DNA of 64,000 nt from Siphonobacter sp. BAB-5405 (GCF_002872335.1 NZ_NJAG01000016.1:111444-175443), one strand, 5' to 3'; positions 1 through 8,852 are shown, counted from the first letter of the stretch. The notes: generated from the sequence alone by a model not told the origin. Translations and numbers: made by a program.

Positions 1-1
1 C

Positions 2-304
2 TTGAAAGACCTCGATTACGATCTGGACACGCGGAGTTTTCTGGTGAAAACCGCCAACTGGGTTTTGCAGAGTAAGCTACGCAAGTCGCTGCAATCGGCC
101 CTGACCTTCCCGGTTGGTGAGCCCATTGACGAAGCGAAAAAGCAGTTACAGGCTCTATTGACCAATCGGCAAATTACGAAGGGTGTAACCTTATCCGGGA
201 AAATTGATTCGATTACCCCCGATCAGGTGTACCTGACGCCCGGTTCAATCTACGCCGTAGTCTTTGCCAAAGGGAAAGTGAATTTGCACGTGGATGGACT
301 GTAG
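2..304 (+). CDS. DUF4403 family protein, C-terminal fragment
   Basis: The reading frame is open to the left edge, so this is the last 100 codons of a longer gene; the apparent TTG at base 2 is not a real start. The fragment has the pattern I associate with the end of DUF4403 proteins: a KDLDYDLDTRSFL stretch, a predicted amphipathic helix (residues 16-35), then two short beta segments ending in VNLHVDGL. DUF4403 proteins are lipid-binding-like (TULIP-type) proteins of unknown function, common in Bacteroidota. The family call rests on the fragment alone. No terminator is obvious after the stop; GT-rich intergenic repeat arms begin at once. Confidence 0.55.
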   Translation: MKDLDYDLDTRSFLVKTANWVLQSKLRKSLQSALTFPVGEPIDEAKKQLQALLTNRQITKGVTLSGKIDSITPDQVYLTPGSIYAVVFAKGKVNLHVDGL

Positions 305-535
305 AGAGTTTTCCGTTTTGAGTTTTCAGTTTTGAGTTGTTACCATATCATACGCTTAGGGAATGATCGGGACGGTAAAACATTTGTTTTTTAAAGATTT
401 GATTCCCTATATCTGAACTGACAACCATCAACTAATAACCACGCAGGCAGGCCCTCATGTAGGGCGTCCTACTGTTGAAACCGGGTGCTGTCGGAAGCTG
501 AAAACTGAAAACTCAAAACTGAAAACTCAAAACTC
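305..535. repeat. Intergenic inverted-repeat arms, GT-rich then AC-rich
   Basis: Right after the stop codon lies a GT-rich arm (about 307-340, built from GAGTTTTCAGTTTTGAG-like words). A complementary AC-rich arm (about 499-533, GAAAACTCAAAACTG words) sits just before the rnpB promoter. The two could pair over 25-30 bases. The 160 bases between hold no gene that I can see. The same arrangement recurs at many gene borders in this window. Confidence 0.6.
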
Positions 536-539
536 CCCG

Positions 540-548
540 TACCTTTGC
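540..548 (+). promoter_or_regulatory. Bacteroidota -7 promoter element of rnpB
   Basis: TACCTTTGC matches the Bacteroidota -7 consensus TAnnTTTG and lies 6-7 bases before the first paired base of the RNase P RNA. I do not see a clear TTTG at -33. Confidence 0.7.
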
Positions 549-552
549 GGCA

Positions 553-941
553 AGCAAGCCATCTTATCGCTTCCGGTGTAAGCAGGAAGAGGAAAGTCCG
601 GGCAGCGTAGAGCACCGTGCTACCTAACGGGTAGGCAGTCAACTGGCGACGGTTGGCTGACAGCCAGTACCACAGAAAAAATACCGCTTTCCTTCGGGGA
701 AAGTAAGGGTGAAAAGGTAGGGTAAGAGCCTACCGCTCAGGGGGTGACTTCTGAGGCAGGGTAAACCTCACGGGCTGAAAGACCAAATAAACCAGCGGTG
801 TCCGCAAGGACCGAAGGGCTGCTCGTCCGGTGCTGGTGGGTAGGTCGTTAGAGACGGCAGGCGACTGCCGTTCTAGATAAATGATAAGACTTTTTACTGG
901 TTCGCCAGTGAAGATGACAGAACCCGGCTTATCGGCTTGTT
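553..941 (+). ncRNA. rnpB: RNase P RNA (class A)
   Basis: This is the catalytic RNA of ribonuclease P, which removes 5' leaders from tRNA precursors. Diagnostic conserved blocks are present in order: GAGGAAAGTCCGGGC near 589 (CR I), the long P-region loops, an AGGGTGAAA-type block near 708, GAGGCAGGGTAAAC near 751, and the 3' block ACAGAACCCGGCTTA at 917-931. The ends pair as P1: CAAGCC (555-560) with GGCTTG (934-939). A TACCTTTGC promoter element sits just upstream. ORFs on both strands across this span are incidental. The exact 5' and 3' ends are inferred from P1 and could be off by a few bases. Confidence 0.95.
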
Positions 942-1108
942 TTTTATTTCTATCGGCTGTTTTCAGTTTTAATTTACCGCGAAAGGTCGCCTTCGTATAC
1001 CTTTTTTGGTTTTCTTCACGGAAAAACCAGAACTGTTTAACTACTACGCTGAAAACTTCTGAGCTAAAGCATTCTATCAACCGGAATTGCTTTCTACGTA
1101 CTGTACCT

Positions 1109-2764
1109 ATGAAACGAAGCCTTCTCTCTATCCTTCTCGTTAGTATAAGTTTAGGGTCGCTCTGGGCCCAAACACCTGATAAAAAATATCAAACTCCCAT
1201 GACGCTGGAAGAACAAAACCAGCAAAAAGTATTCGCTGAAGCCGAAAGCAAGCGGTTGCGTCGCTCGTACGAGGGATTCAACAAAATGCACACCTGGTCA
1301 GTAACTGCTCACGGGGGCATTAGCAAGTTCTACGGAGACTTACAAACGGGTAATTTTTTCTCAACGGGTCCGGGAGAAAAAACGCCCTTTTTCGGTGGGC
1401 TTTCGGTTAACAAACAACTGACGCATTTACTCGGCGTTTCGGCCAATTTTGGCTTCGGACAACTGAGTGGTAGCAAGGACCGATTTGTCTACATCGATCC
1501 GATTAATCCTTCAGCGGGTCTTTCTTACGGACCGAGCTACTTCTTTTCGGACATTATGCAGGCCGGACTGAACGCCGACATTAACCTGAAGTCTCTGGTT
1601 TTTGGTACAAAGAAATTACGCCGCCTGAAGGTAGATTTTATTGCGGGCGTCGGGTATATGTACTACCGGACCAAGGTTTATTCCATCCGGAATTTTGAAT
1701 ACGAAAACTCGCTGGGCGAACGCAAAACGTATGCCGCGAAAGAACTGGTCCGTTTCTCAAATGGACCCTTTAGCTCGACCACCGCGGGCGGCTGGACGGG
1801 CAGTGGCTCGAAGTATACCCGTGATCTGGTCATTCCTACGGGCATTCGGGTCTTGTACGAGTGGTCCAACCGATTGGATATCGGTATTCACTACATGCTG
1901 AATCATACCTTCACCGAAAAGCTCGATATGACCCTGGGCGGCTACGACAATTCATTGCCCAGCGAAATTTACGCTTCACCCAACGGAAACAATTCCTTCC
2001 GCCGCGGTGATTCGGCCTATGATAAATACGGTACGCTGGCTTTTGAGGTTACGTATAAATTTGGAAAACGGGCTTCGCAGGTAAGCGATCAGGGCAAATA
2101 CTCCACGAAGAAAGGAGAAATGTATCACCTCCGCTGGACGGACCCGAAAGATCTGATTCCAGCACCTTACAACCCTACGGTTGATACTGCTCTGGCTCGC
2201 GTGAAAGCGATCATGCCGGGTGAAGTGGATCCGCGTTTGTATACAGATTCCGATGGCGATGGCGTAGCAGATTTATACGATCAGGAACCCAATACGCCGC
2301 CGAACAGTATCGTGTCGGGTTCGGGTGTGGCGATGAATTTGCAACAATTGCTGCAACCTTTCGTAGATGCTAAAACGCCGAAAGAAACCTGTACGCAGAT
2401 TTTCGGTAACGTTGAATTCAGAACCGATCAGGCCACCATTCAGCCGGAAGCCAAACGCCTGCTGGACGATGTTATCTCCTACCTTAACAATGCCACGGAA
2501 TGCCGCGTCGTAGTAGTAGGTCACACCGATCGCCGGGCGTCGGATTCGTACAATATGAAGCTGTCGAGAAGACGTACGCAGGCTGTTAAAAAATACCTGA
2601 CCCGTTACGGTCTGAAAGATCCCAGCCGGGTGACGATTGAATGGTACGGCGAATTCCGGCCCGTCGCTCCAAACGATAAGCCTAACGCAGGCATGCAACG
2701 CAACCGCCGCGTAGAGCTACGGATCTTACCGCTGAACAACTGGAAAAATTATCCGGGGAATTAG
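1109..2764 (+). CDS. OmpA family outer membrane protein
   Basis: 551-residue exported protein. The first 20 or so residues (MKRSLLSILLVSISLGSLWA) form a signal peptide. A long central part rich in alternating aromatic and polar residues looks like an outer-membrane barrel. An acidic DSDGDGVADLYD calcium-binding type repeat precedes the C-terminal OmpA domain (about 428-540). That domain carries the GHTD and LSRRR motifs whose Asp and Arg bind diaminopimelate of peptidoglycan. It probably anchors the outer membrane to the cell wall. The ATG at 1109 is chosen because the longer frame from 881 would start inside rnpB and would bury the signal peptide. A terminator follows. Confidence 0.85.
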   Translation: MKRSLLSILLVSISLGSLWAQTPDKKYQTPMTLEEQNQQKVFAEAESKRLRRSYEGFNKMHTWSVTAHGGISKFYGDLQTGNFFSTGPGEKTPFFGGLSVNKQLTHLLGVSANFGFGQLSGSKDRFVYIDPINPSAGLSYGPSYFFSDIMQAGLNADINLKSLVFGTKKLRRLKVDFIAGVGYMYYRTKVYSIRNFEYENSLGERKTYAAKELVRFSNGPFSSTTAGGWTGSGSKYTRDLVIPTGIRVLYEWSNRLDIGIHYMLNHTFTEKLDMTLGGYDNSLPSEIYASPNGNNSFRRGDSAYDKYGTLAFEVTYKFGKRASQVSDQGKYSTKKGEMYHLRWTDPKDLIPAPYNPTVDTALARVKAIMPGEVDPRLYTDSDGDGVADLYDQEPNTPPNSIVSGSGVAMNLQQLLQPFVDAKTPKETCTQIFGNVEFRTDQATIQPEAKRLLDDVISYLNNATECRVVVVGHTDRRASDSYNMKLSRRRTQAVKKYLTRYGLKDPSRVTIEWYGEFRPVAPNDKPNAGMQRNRRVELRILPLNNWKNYPGN

Positions 2765-2843
2765 GGGAGTTTTCAGTTTAGAGTTTACGGTTTTCAGTTT
2801 TGGGTGTTTACCGTTGCGGTTTTGAATTTTCTTAACATACTAT

Positions 2844-2892
2844 AGAAAGGGTTTTAGGCTGGAAAACCGGCTTAAAACCCTTTCTTTTTTTA
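2844..2892 (+). terminator. Intrinsic terminator of the OmpA-family gene
   Basis: Perfect 13-bp stem, AGAAAGGGTTTTA (2844-2856) with TAAAACCCTTTCT (2873-2885), followed by a run of T. Confidence 0.85.
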
Positions 2893-2914
2893 TTTAAGGT
2901 TAGATCTACTGGCT

Positions 2915-3098
2915 GTTCCAGATTTGCAATCTGGAACCCGTCTGCTGTGCATTTTTAATACATGAGATTGGAAATCCCACGCAGATTGCCAACCCCGGAG
3001 GGGTTCCATGTCATTAGCCCCGTATGCAATGCGGGGACTTGGCCAGCCCAGGTAGGTACAGCCTACCAACGTTTGCGTCCGTAGCAAATGCTAGAGAC
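2915..3098. repeat. Composite intergenic hairpin repeat, copy R1
   Basis: A chain of separate small palindromes: GTTCCAGATT/AATCTGGAAC (2915-2937), AACCCC/GGGGTT (2991-3005), CCCCGTAT/ATGCGGGG (3018-3036), GGTAGG/CCTACC (3051-3067) and an imperfect GTCCGTAGC/GCTAGAGAC (about 3077-3098). The linker between the second and third hairpins reads CATGTCATTAGCC. The same modules in the same order occur at 57089-57302, and parts occur at 23903, 39041, 39099, 42336 and 57425. Short ORFs across it are not convincing. Confidence 0.75.
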
Positions 3099-3212
3099 AA
3101 CCCGTCCCGCTTATGTTACCGGGTTTATCCTAACAGAAAACTGGAAATTGAAAACTGTAAACGCAAAACAGAAAACCCTAAACTCAAAACTCAATTATTA
3201 AAAACTATTCCG

Positions 3213-3221
3213 TACCTTTGC
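3213..3221 (+). promoter_or_regulatory. Bacteroidota -7 promoter element of rpsP
   Basis: TACCTTTGC, 50 bases before the rpsP start, identical to the element before rnpB and sufC. Confidence 0.65.
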
Positions 3222-3270
3222 ATTCCAATTCGGAAACCGGGGGACGGGTTCCCCCACAAACCCAACTACA

Positions 3271-3816
3271 ATGGTTAAAATTCGCTTAGCCCGTCGCGGT
3301 CGCAAGAAACATGCTATGTACGATGTCGTTGTTGCTGACGCTCGTGCTCCTCGTGACGGTCGTTTCATCGAGAAACTGGGAACGTATGATCCTAACACCC
3401 AACCTGCTACCATCGTTCTGAACGAAACGAGTGCAGTAAAATGGTTGTTGAATGGTGCTCAGCCTACGGATACTGCTCGTGCGATTCTGTCGTACAAAGG
3501 TCTGATGCTGAAAAAACACCTTCAAGTGGGTGTGAACAAAGGAGCGATTTCTCAGGAACAAGCTGATGAAAAATTTGCCAGCTGGAAGCAAACGAAAGAT
3601 GCTCAGGTAACTGCAGCTACGGAAGGTATTGCTGGTAAAAAAGCTGATGACAAAAAAGCTCGTCTGGACGCAGAATCTAAAGTAAATGCCGCTCGTGCAG
3701 AAGCTTTAGCGAAGAAAAATGCTCCGGTTGTAGAAGAAGCTCCCGCTGAAGAGGCTGCTGCTGAAGAAGCTCCTGCAGCTGAAGGTGAAGCTACGACTAC
3801 TGAAGCAGCTGAATAA
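3271..3816 (+). CDS. rpsP: 30S ribosomal protein S16 with long C-terminal tail
   Basis: Small-subunit ribosomal protein. The N-terminal 85 or so residues are a typical S16 ([20 protein letters not shown], then [12 protein letters not shown]). The protein runs to 181 residues, about twice the usual bacterial length. The extra part is first lysine/alanine rich, then an alanine- and glutamate-rich low-complexity tail. Long tails are common in Bacteroidota S16, so this is probably lineage-typical rather than an error. It heads the rpsP-rimM-trmD ribosome and tRNA maturation cluster, with its own promoter and a hairpin terminator after the stop. Confidence 0.95.
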   Translation: MVKIRLARRGRKKHAMYDVVVADARAPRDGRFIEKLGTYDPNTQPATIVLNETSAVKWLLNGAQPTDTARAILSYKGLMLKKHLQVGVNKGAISQEQADEKFASWKQTKDAQVTAATEGIAGKKADDKKARLDAESKVNAARAEALAKKNAPVVEEAPAEEAAAEEAPAAEGEATTTEAAE

Positions 3817-3840
3817 GCTCTTTCCGAGTAACGATTTTTG

Positions 3841-3880
3841 GCAAGTCTGGCGGGTCTCCCGGCGGACTTGCTTCATTTTT
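3841..3880 (+). terminator. Hairpin terminator after rpsP
   Basis: GCAAGTC (3841-3847) pairs with GACTTGC (3865-3871) around a GC-rich inner stem, then TTCATTTTT. It may reduce read-through from rpsP into rimM. Confidence 0.6.
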
Positions 3881-3953
3881 AGGCGATTGATTCGGAGATT
3901 CCCTCCTATTTTTAACGGCTGTCAGCAACGAGCTACGGCCCACCGCTACTGCT

Positions 3954-4523
3954 ATGAACAAAGAAGATTGTTATGAATTAGGACGGATTACCAAAGTGCA
4001 CGGTCTGAAAGGCGAAGTGCAGCTACTTTTTGAGGTAGATGATCCGTTTGAATACGAAGACCTCGATAGCGTGCTACTCGAAGTCAAAGGGCAACTGATT
4101 CCGTACTTTATTGAAGACCTCAATATCCAGTCCAATAAAATCATTGCCAAATTTGAAGACATCACCTCCATCGAGAAAGCGACGCCGCTGGTAGGAGCCA
4201 AACTCTGGCTGACGCTGGATAACCTGCCGGAGCTGGACGACGATCAGTTTTACTTTCACGATGTGATTGGTTACCAAGTGGTTGATACCAACGTGGGGCC
4301 CCTAGGAACGGTACGCGAATTTGCCAGCTTCTCGCTCCAGGACCTGATGGTGATGGATTATGAAGGCAAGGAGGTACTGATTCCCGTCATCGACGAAATC
4401 ATTGGTGAGGCCGATCACGAGGCGAAAACCCTCAGCGTTACGCTTCCCGAAGGCTTACTCGATATTTACATGAGCGAAGCCAAAGATGCGGATGAACGGG
4501 ATGACGCGGACGAGGAAGCGTAG
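3954..4523 (+). CDS. rimM: Ribosome maturation factor RimM
   Basis: RimM assists assembly of the 30S head around S19 and works with S16. The sequence shows the N-terminal RimM domain (ELGRITKVHGLKGEVQL, about residues 8-25) and a C-terminal PRC-barrel (about 95-170, with FYFHDVIGYQV and EVLIPVIDEII). At 189 residues it is slightly long because of an acidic tail (DADERDDADEEA). It sits between rpsP and trmD, the usual neighbours. The ATG at 3954 gives a normal N-terminus. Confidence 0.95.
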   Translation: MNKEDCYELGRITKVHGLKGEVQLLFEVDDPFEYEDLDSVLLEVKGQLIPYFIEDLNIQSNKIIAKFEDITSIEKATPLVGAKLWLTLDNLPELDDDQFYFHDVIGYQVVDTNVGPLGTVREFASFSLQDLMVMDYEGKEVLIPVIDEIIGEADHEAKTLSVTLPEGLLDIYMSEAKDADERDDADEEA

Positions 4524-4561
4524 CCCTAAGGATTGATCGTTATTGATTTTAGTTTCATACG

Positions 4562-4592
4562 GTTCGGGCTCTGCACCCGAACGGTTTTATTT
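4562..4592 (+). terminator. Hairpin with T-rich tail between rimM and trmD
   Basis: GTTCGGG (4562-4568) pairs with CCCGAAC (4576-4582), followed by GGTTTTATTTATT. It could be a weak terminator or attenuator before trmD. Confidence 0.5.
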
Positions 4593-4600
4593 ATTCTGTC

Positions 4601-5275
4601 ATGCGTTTAGATATTATTAGTGCCGTACCGGAATTGTTGGATAGTTTTTTCCAGAACTCGATTGTTAAACGGGCTCAGGACAAAGGCCACGTGGAAGTTC
4701 ACATTCATAACCTGCACGATTACGGCATTGGTAAGTACAAACAGATTGACGATTATCCCTTTGGAGGCGGTGCCGGCATGGTTTTGATGATCGAGCCGAT
4801 TGCTCAGTTGATTCGTCAGCTCCAGGCCGAACGCACCTACGACGAAATCATTTATACCGCTCCGGACGGCGAACGTTTTAATCAGAAAACGGCGAATACG
4901 CTTTCCATGGCCGAAAATCTGATCATCCTTTGTGGTCATTACAAAGGCATCGACGAACGGTTACGGGAGATTTTCGTGACGAAGGAAATCAGTATTGGCG
5001 ATTACGTACTGTCGGGCGGAGAACTCGCTGCCTCGGTTATTTCGGATGCGATTATTCGTTTGCTGCCCGGCGTACTGGGAGACGAAACTTCGGCTCTGAC
5101 GGATTCATTTCAGGATAATCTGCTCGCTCCGCCCGTGTATACGCGGCCGTCGGAGTGGGAAGGCCATAAAGTTCCGGATATCCTGCTCTCCGGCCACGAC
5201 GCCAAAATTCAGGACTGGCGACACGAACAGGCCGTCGAACGCACCCAGCAACGACGCCCGGATCTGCTTTCCTAG
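4601..5275 (+). CDS. trmD: tRNA (guanine-N1)-methyltransferase TrmD
   Basis: Methylates G37 of tRNAs reading CNN codons using S-adenosylmethionine, preventing +1 frameshifts. It is a SPOUT-class knotted methyltransferase. Visible hallmarks are [13 protein letters not shown] at the start, [16 protein letters not shown] (about 51-66) and the knot region [14 protein letters not shown] with [11 protein letters not shown] (about 107-143), which binds the cofactor. The length, 224 residues, is normal. It is the last gene of the rpsP-rimM-trmD cluster, with a strong terminator after it. Confidence 0.96.
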   Translation: MRLDIISAVPELLDSFFQNSIVKRAQDKGHVEVHIHNLHDYGIGKYKQIDDYPFGGGAGMVLMIEPIAQLIRQLQAERTYDEIIYTAPDGERFNQKTANTLSMAENLIILCGHYKGIDERLREIFVTKEISIGDYVLSGGELAASVISDAIIRLLPGVLGDETSALTDSFQDNLLAPPVYTRPSEWEGHKVPDILLSGHDAKIQDWRHEQAVERTQQRRPDLLS

Positions 5276-5286
5276 AAAGACGAAAC

Positions 5287-5334
5287 GTACCAACGCAAAA
5301 GCCCCGACAGAAATCGGGGCTTTTGCGTTGGTAC
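5287..5334. terminator. Bidirectional terminator between trmD and the GH105 gene
   Basis: Perfect 21-bp inverted repeat, arms 5287-5307 and 5314-5334, with a six-base loop. The core is GCCCCGA/TCGGGGC flanked by AAAA and TTTT, so it works on either strand for these convergent genes. Confidence 0.9.
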
Positions 5335-5404
5335 TCATATAAAAGGATTACTGGCCGAAAACTTGCTCCACGCATCAACAACCACTAACCAACAACCATC
5401 AACT

Positions 5405-6532
5405 TTATTTCATCCTGTACACTTCACTTCCTGCCAGCAGGAAACAGCCTAGTCCATAATCCTCAAAATCGGGTACGCTGCTGATTGTTACAGGCTGACC
5501 ATCCTTTGGTTCTTTCCCCGTTCCCTGCACGTAACCCAGAAAACCATTGGGTTGTACGGATTCCTTGATGAGAGCGTTCCAGGCTTTCACGACGATAGGT
5601 CGGTAGGTTTTCGCGGGAATAATGCCCTGATTAATGCCCCAGGCCATACCGTATACGAACAACGAAGTACCCGTGGCTTCTTTTCCGCCGTAATTATTCG
5701 GATCGTGTAAGCTGGCATTCCAGAAGCCGTCCGTCCGTTGAATGGGAGCCAGTGCACTAAGCATATCGACCAGCATGGTTTGGTATTCCTGCCGATGCGG
5801 AGCGTCCTTCGGAATGATTTGAAGTACGCGTACCAGAGCAGCCACGACCCAGCCATTCCCCCGCGACCAGTAACAATCTTCGCCGTTGGGTTCTTTGTAG
5901 GGCGGCACAAAATCCTTATCCCGCCACCAGAGTTTATCCTGCGGATTGTACAGACCTTTGCCGCCTTCTACCTCTTTGGAATGCTTGTACATTTCGTGCA
6001 TCCGCTCGTAGTAGGCCGGATTCTTGGTGATTTGTCCCAGCTTGGCAAATACGGGCATGGCCATCTGAATGGCGTCAATCCAGGTCCAGTCGCTCACTTT
6101 CGACGTGGCCATCATGCTGTCGATGCTGGCTTTGATGTCGTGCATGCACTCCGTCTTCTGGGGATTCATTTCATACAGAGCCAGATACGTCTGGCCGCAA
6201 CACTGGTTATCGGCATTGCGGGTTTTGATGCCACCGCGAAGCCCCCATTTGTGTGATTCGCCCCAGCTGTAGGCATAATCCAGGTATTCTTTCTTACGAT
6301 CAATGTCGTGAAGAGCCAGTAGCCCTTCGTAGTACACGGCCCGGGTCCAGATGTTACTGGGGCGAGCAATATTGGTTACAATTTCTTTGCCCGTATCCGG
6401 CCATTTTTTCATGAAATAGGCATTGGCCCGTTGCATGGGCTCCAGAATATCTTTCGTTTTGGAAAGCTTCTGAGCCTGGAGACCCGTACTGAAAAGAAAT
6501 ACGCCCAGAATGGGCAGGAATTTTAGCTTCAT
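5405..6532 (-). CDS. GH88/GH105 unsaturated rhamnogalacturonyl hydrolase
   Basis: 375-residue exported (alpha/alpha)6-barrel glycoside hydrolase. The family removes the unsaturated uronic acid left at the non-reducing end by pectin or rhamnogalacturonan lyases. Evidence: a signal peptide (MKLKFLPILGVFLFSTGLQA), aromatic-rich helical repeats, and a WIDAIQMA motif at about residue 153, where YteR-type enzymes carry the general acid Asp. YWSRGNGWVVAALVRVL and ATGTSLFVYGMAWGIN are also family hallmarks. The start at 6532 puts the signal peptide at the N-terminus, 60 bases downstream of the CE12 gene it appears co-transcribed with. The exact substrate cannot be read from sequence. Confidence 0.85.
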   Translation of the reverse strand: MKLKFLPILGVFLFSTGLQAQKLSKTKDILEPMQRANAYFMKKWPDTGKEIVTNIARPSNIWTRAVYYEGLLALHDIDRKKEYLDYAYSWGESHKWGLRGGIKTRNADNQCCGQTYLALYEMNPQKTECMHDIKASIDSMMATSKVSDWTWIDAIQMAMPVFAKLGQITKNPAYYERMHEMYKHSKEVEGGKGLYNPQDKLWWRDKDFVPPYKEPNGEDCYWSRGNGWVVAALVRVLQIIPKDAPHRQEYQTMLVDMLSALAPIQRTDGFWNASLHDPNNYGGKEATGTSLFVYGMAWGINQGIIPAKTYRPIVVKAWNALIKESVQPNGFLGYVQGTGKEPKDGQPVTISSVPDFEDYGLGCFLLAGSEVYRMK

Positions 6533-6592
6533 ACAATCAACTGCGTTTAGCATAAGACGGGCACTCCATCAGGTATCCCTTCCTAGCCTGAC

Positions 6593-7381
6593 TTATTTTT
6601 TGATCAGATATCGGGTCAGTTTTAATCCTTTGGTGGCCCGTACCCCTTCTACGACCGCAGCGGCGTTGAGCTTCGCTCCGGCGAGTGAGGTGTGAGTATG
6701 GTCGACTTCGGTAAAATGCTCTTTCGTGACCTGCTCCTGCCCGATTGCTTCGTACTGCTTCGCTACGATTTCGTTGAGATCGATAAACCTGGCCCCCGTT
6801 TGCTCGGCTATCTGTTTCGCCCAAAGACCATAATCCTGCGATCCCCGGGCTACTTTTCCCTCCTTCCAGACGTTTCGTGGTACCAGCGAGAGTACGACCG
6901 GGATAGCTCCCTTCGCCTGAGCTTCGGTGATGTACTTTTTCATGTACCAGCCGTAGGTATGAACCGTTTCGGGACGTTTTTGAATGGGATTGTAAATGTC
7001 TTTGGTTTCCTCACCAATGCCCCGAATGGTACCACGAGCCCGGGCCGTATCATCCAAAGCTCCGGCATCGTTATGACCAAACTGCATCAGCACGTAATCG
7101 CCGGGTTGCAGGCGGGACAGAATTTTCTCCCAGCGGCCCTCGGTATGAAAGGTTCGGCTGGAACGCCCGCCAATGGCGTGGTTCTCTATGTGAATGCGGG
7201 TGGTATCAAAGAACTCGGGTAGGAAATGGCCCCAGCCCCAGAGGCCTTTATCGCCCTTATCGGACCCATTTTTTACGGTCGAATCACCAATCAGATACAG
7301 GGTTGGTTTGACCGTAGGCCGGGCAGCCAGAGCAACGATAGCGACCAGAAATAGTAAGCAAAGCCGTTTGAGTGAAGTCAT
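6593..7381 (-). CDS. Rhamnogalacturonan acetylesterase (SGNH, CE12 type)
   Basis: 262-residue exported esterase that removes acetyl groups from rhamnogalacturonan I, opening it to lyases and GH105 enzymes. The SGNH blocks are in order: GDST with the nucleophile Ser34, GGRSS (block II, Gly71-72), FGHND (block III, Asn104) and VDHTHTS with catalytic Asp227 and His230. A signal peptide covers about the first 20 residues. It lies between two functionally related genes on the same strand and likely shares a transcript with the GH105 gene downstream. Confidence 0.85.
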   Translation of the reverse strand: MTSLKRLCLLFLVAIVALAARPTVKPTLYLIGDSTVKNGSDKGDKGLWGWGHFLPEFFDTTRIHIENHAIGGRSSRTFHTEGRWEKILSRLQPGDYVLMQFGHNDAGALDDTARARGTIRGIGEETKDIYNPIQKRPETVHTYGWYMKKYITEAQAKGAIPVVLSLVPRNVWKEGKVARGSQDYGLWAKQIAEQTGARFIDLNEIVAKQYEAIGQEQVTKEHFTEVDHTHTSLAGAKLNAAAVVEGVRATKGLKLTRYLIKK

Positions 7382-7550
7382 CGTATTAGGTTATAGGTCA
7401 TTAGGTATTGGTTGCATACGTAATGCAAGAATCCGTCGAGCTGCGTTTCGTCCCGTAGGTTTGCAACCTTCCGCAGGTACGACATTCATTTTTCTCTAGC
7501 CCAGAAAGATGTCTCCGTATGAGCATTGGCTGAAAAGCCTGTTAGCCCTC

Positions 7551-8852
7551 TTAATTCCCATCTGGTTTCACATTTTTAATGAAAGGACTGGCTGGGAATT
7601 TCCACCGTTCATAGGACATGGGTCGAGCCGGATCAAACGCCGGGGTATCCTCCGTCAACTCACTGGCAATGTCTAGTTGGGCCGCTTTGATACCCGTAAT
7701 GACACACTGAGCCAGCAGATACGCTCCATAATTACTAAAGTGCGTATTGTCGTGAATATCCTTCGTCACGCCGGGCAAGGTCCCCGCTGGTACGTGGACA
7801 AAAGCTTTTTCCGAATCCTGCGGTCCCAGTGCTTCCCAGAGGGTTTTGCTCATCGCATTCAGGTCGATCAAGGGTACGTTTTCTTCCTTTGCCGTTTGTC
7901 GCATGGCTTCGGGAAAATCGCCGAGCGTATTGATGATACGCCCCTGTTGGTCAAAGTTTCGGCGGTGCATGGATGTAACCAGCACCGGTTTCGCTCCCTT
8001 TTCCCGAACCGCCTTGATGTACTGTCTGAGCAAGTCCTTATACCCTACAAAGGGTTGTAAATCACTCTGTTTCTGATCATTATGAGCGAACTCTATGAAC
8101 AGATAATCATTGGGTTTGATTACGCTCAGTATTTTCGCCAGTCGTTTTTCCGCCAGAAAACTCCGCAGGGATTCCCCCGATTCGGCGTGATTGGCCACAA
8201 CGATTTTTTTAGGCCTGAAAAAGCGGGGAATCATCTGACCCCAGGCGGCGTAAGGTTCCTGGGCCTGATCGACTACGGTAGAATTTCCGGCCAGATAAAT
8301 CGTCTGGGCCTTCGTATTCGGACGAATTTCCAGAGCGGCTACTTTCGGTAAAACGTCCGTAAATTCAAACGTAAGCTGGTCATCCCACTGGAAGTAATCT
8401 TTTTCACGCGGTTTCAGTCGTACGGAATCGGTATCCGTGATTCGGGCGGTACGGACATTCACCGTGAACGTTTTCCAAACGAATTTACGGGGTTTGGTTT
8501 CTACCTTTTCCAGCATCAACCGTCGGTTTTCTGCCTTAACCGTCGTGTAGGAAACATCTTTTTCATCCCCCAGCAAAAGTTTCACGTCATACGTACCCTC
8601 GGGAAGCCTTACGGAGAAAAAGAAGGGCTGCGTACTCGTCACGTAATCGCGTATGTAGCGAACGGCGTATAAACCCTGTACCGGAGAACCCGGCAGAAAT
8701 CCGTACCCACGCTCGGGCGTATACTGCATTTCAGGCGTCACTTTCGTATAACCACGAGCCACCGGGCCCGCCCCAAAGTCAAAGCGGTACGACTGGGCCA
8801 TTGTCGTGGTAACACCGAGCGAAAGAATACCCAAAAAGGCTAATCGAAACAT
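7551..8852 (-). CDS. CE12-type acetylesterase with N-terminal beta-sandwich domain
   Basis: 433-residue exported protein. After a signal peptide (MFRLAFLGILSLGVTTTMAQ) comes a beta-rich domain (about 21-170; YRFDFGAGPVARGYTKV, VRLPEGTYDVKLLLGD) that resembles carbohydrate-binding, malectin or galactose-binding-like modules. The SGNH esterase domain follows, with LAGNST (Ser191), ESGESLRSF, EFAHND and DNTHFS. It is a larger paralogue of the neighbouring CE12 enzyme; two-domain forms are common in pectin loci. The ATG at 8852 is chosen for the signal peptide; an upstream frame extension to 8903 adds only a Cys/Tyr-rich stretch. Confidence 0.82.
   Translation of the reverse strand: MFRLAFLGILSLGVTTTMAQSYRFDFGAGPVARGYTKVTPEMQYTPERGYGFLPGSPVQGLYAVRYIRDYVTSTQPFFFSVRLPEGTYDVKLLLGDEKDVSYTTVKAENRRLMLEKVETKPRKFVWKTFTVNVRTARITDTDSVRLKPREKDYFQWDDQLTFEFTDVLPKVAALEIRPNTKAQTIYLAGNSTVVDQAQEPYAAWGQMIPRFFRPKKIVVANHAESGESLRSFLAEKRLAKILSVIKPNDYLFIEFAHNDQKQSDLQPFVGYKDLLRQYIKAVREKGAKPVLVTSMHRRNFDQQGRIINTLGDFPEAMRQTAKEENVPLIDLNAMSKTLWEALGPQDSEKAFVHVPAGTLPGVTKDIHDNTHFSNYGAYLLAQCVITGIKAAQLDIASELTEDTPAFDPARPMSYERWKFPASPFIKNVKPDGN

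Noticed and set aside
730..1080. Open frame on the minus strand over rnpB
   Set aside because: It lies across a conserved structural RNA and has no recognisable protein features.
881..1108. Upstream extension of the OmpA-family gene
   Set aside because: It would begin inside rnpB and put 76 unlike residues before a clear signal peptide.
2890..3278. Short open frames on both strands
   Set aside because: They lie in the composite repeat and promoter region of rpsP.
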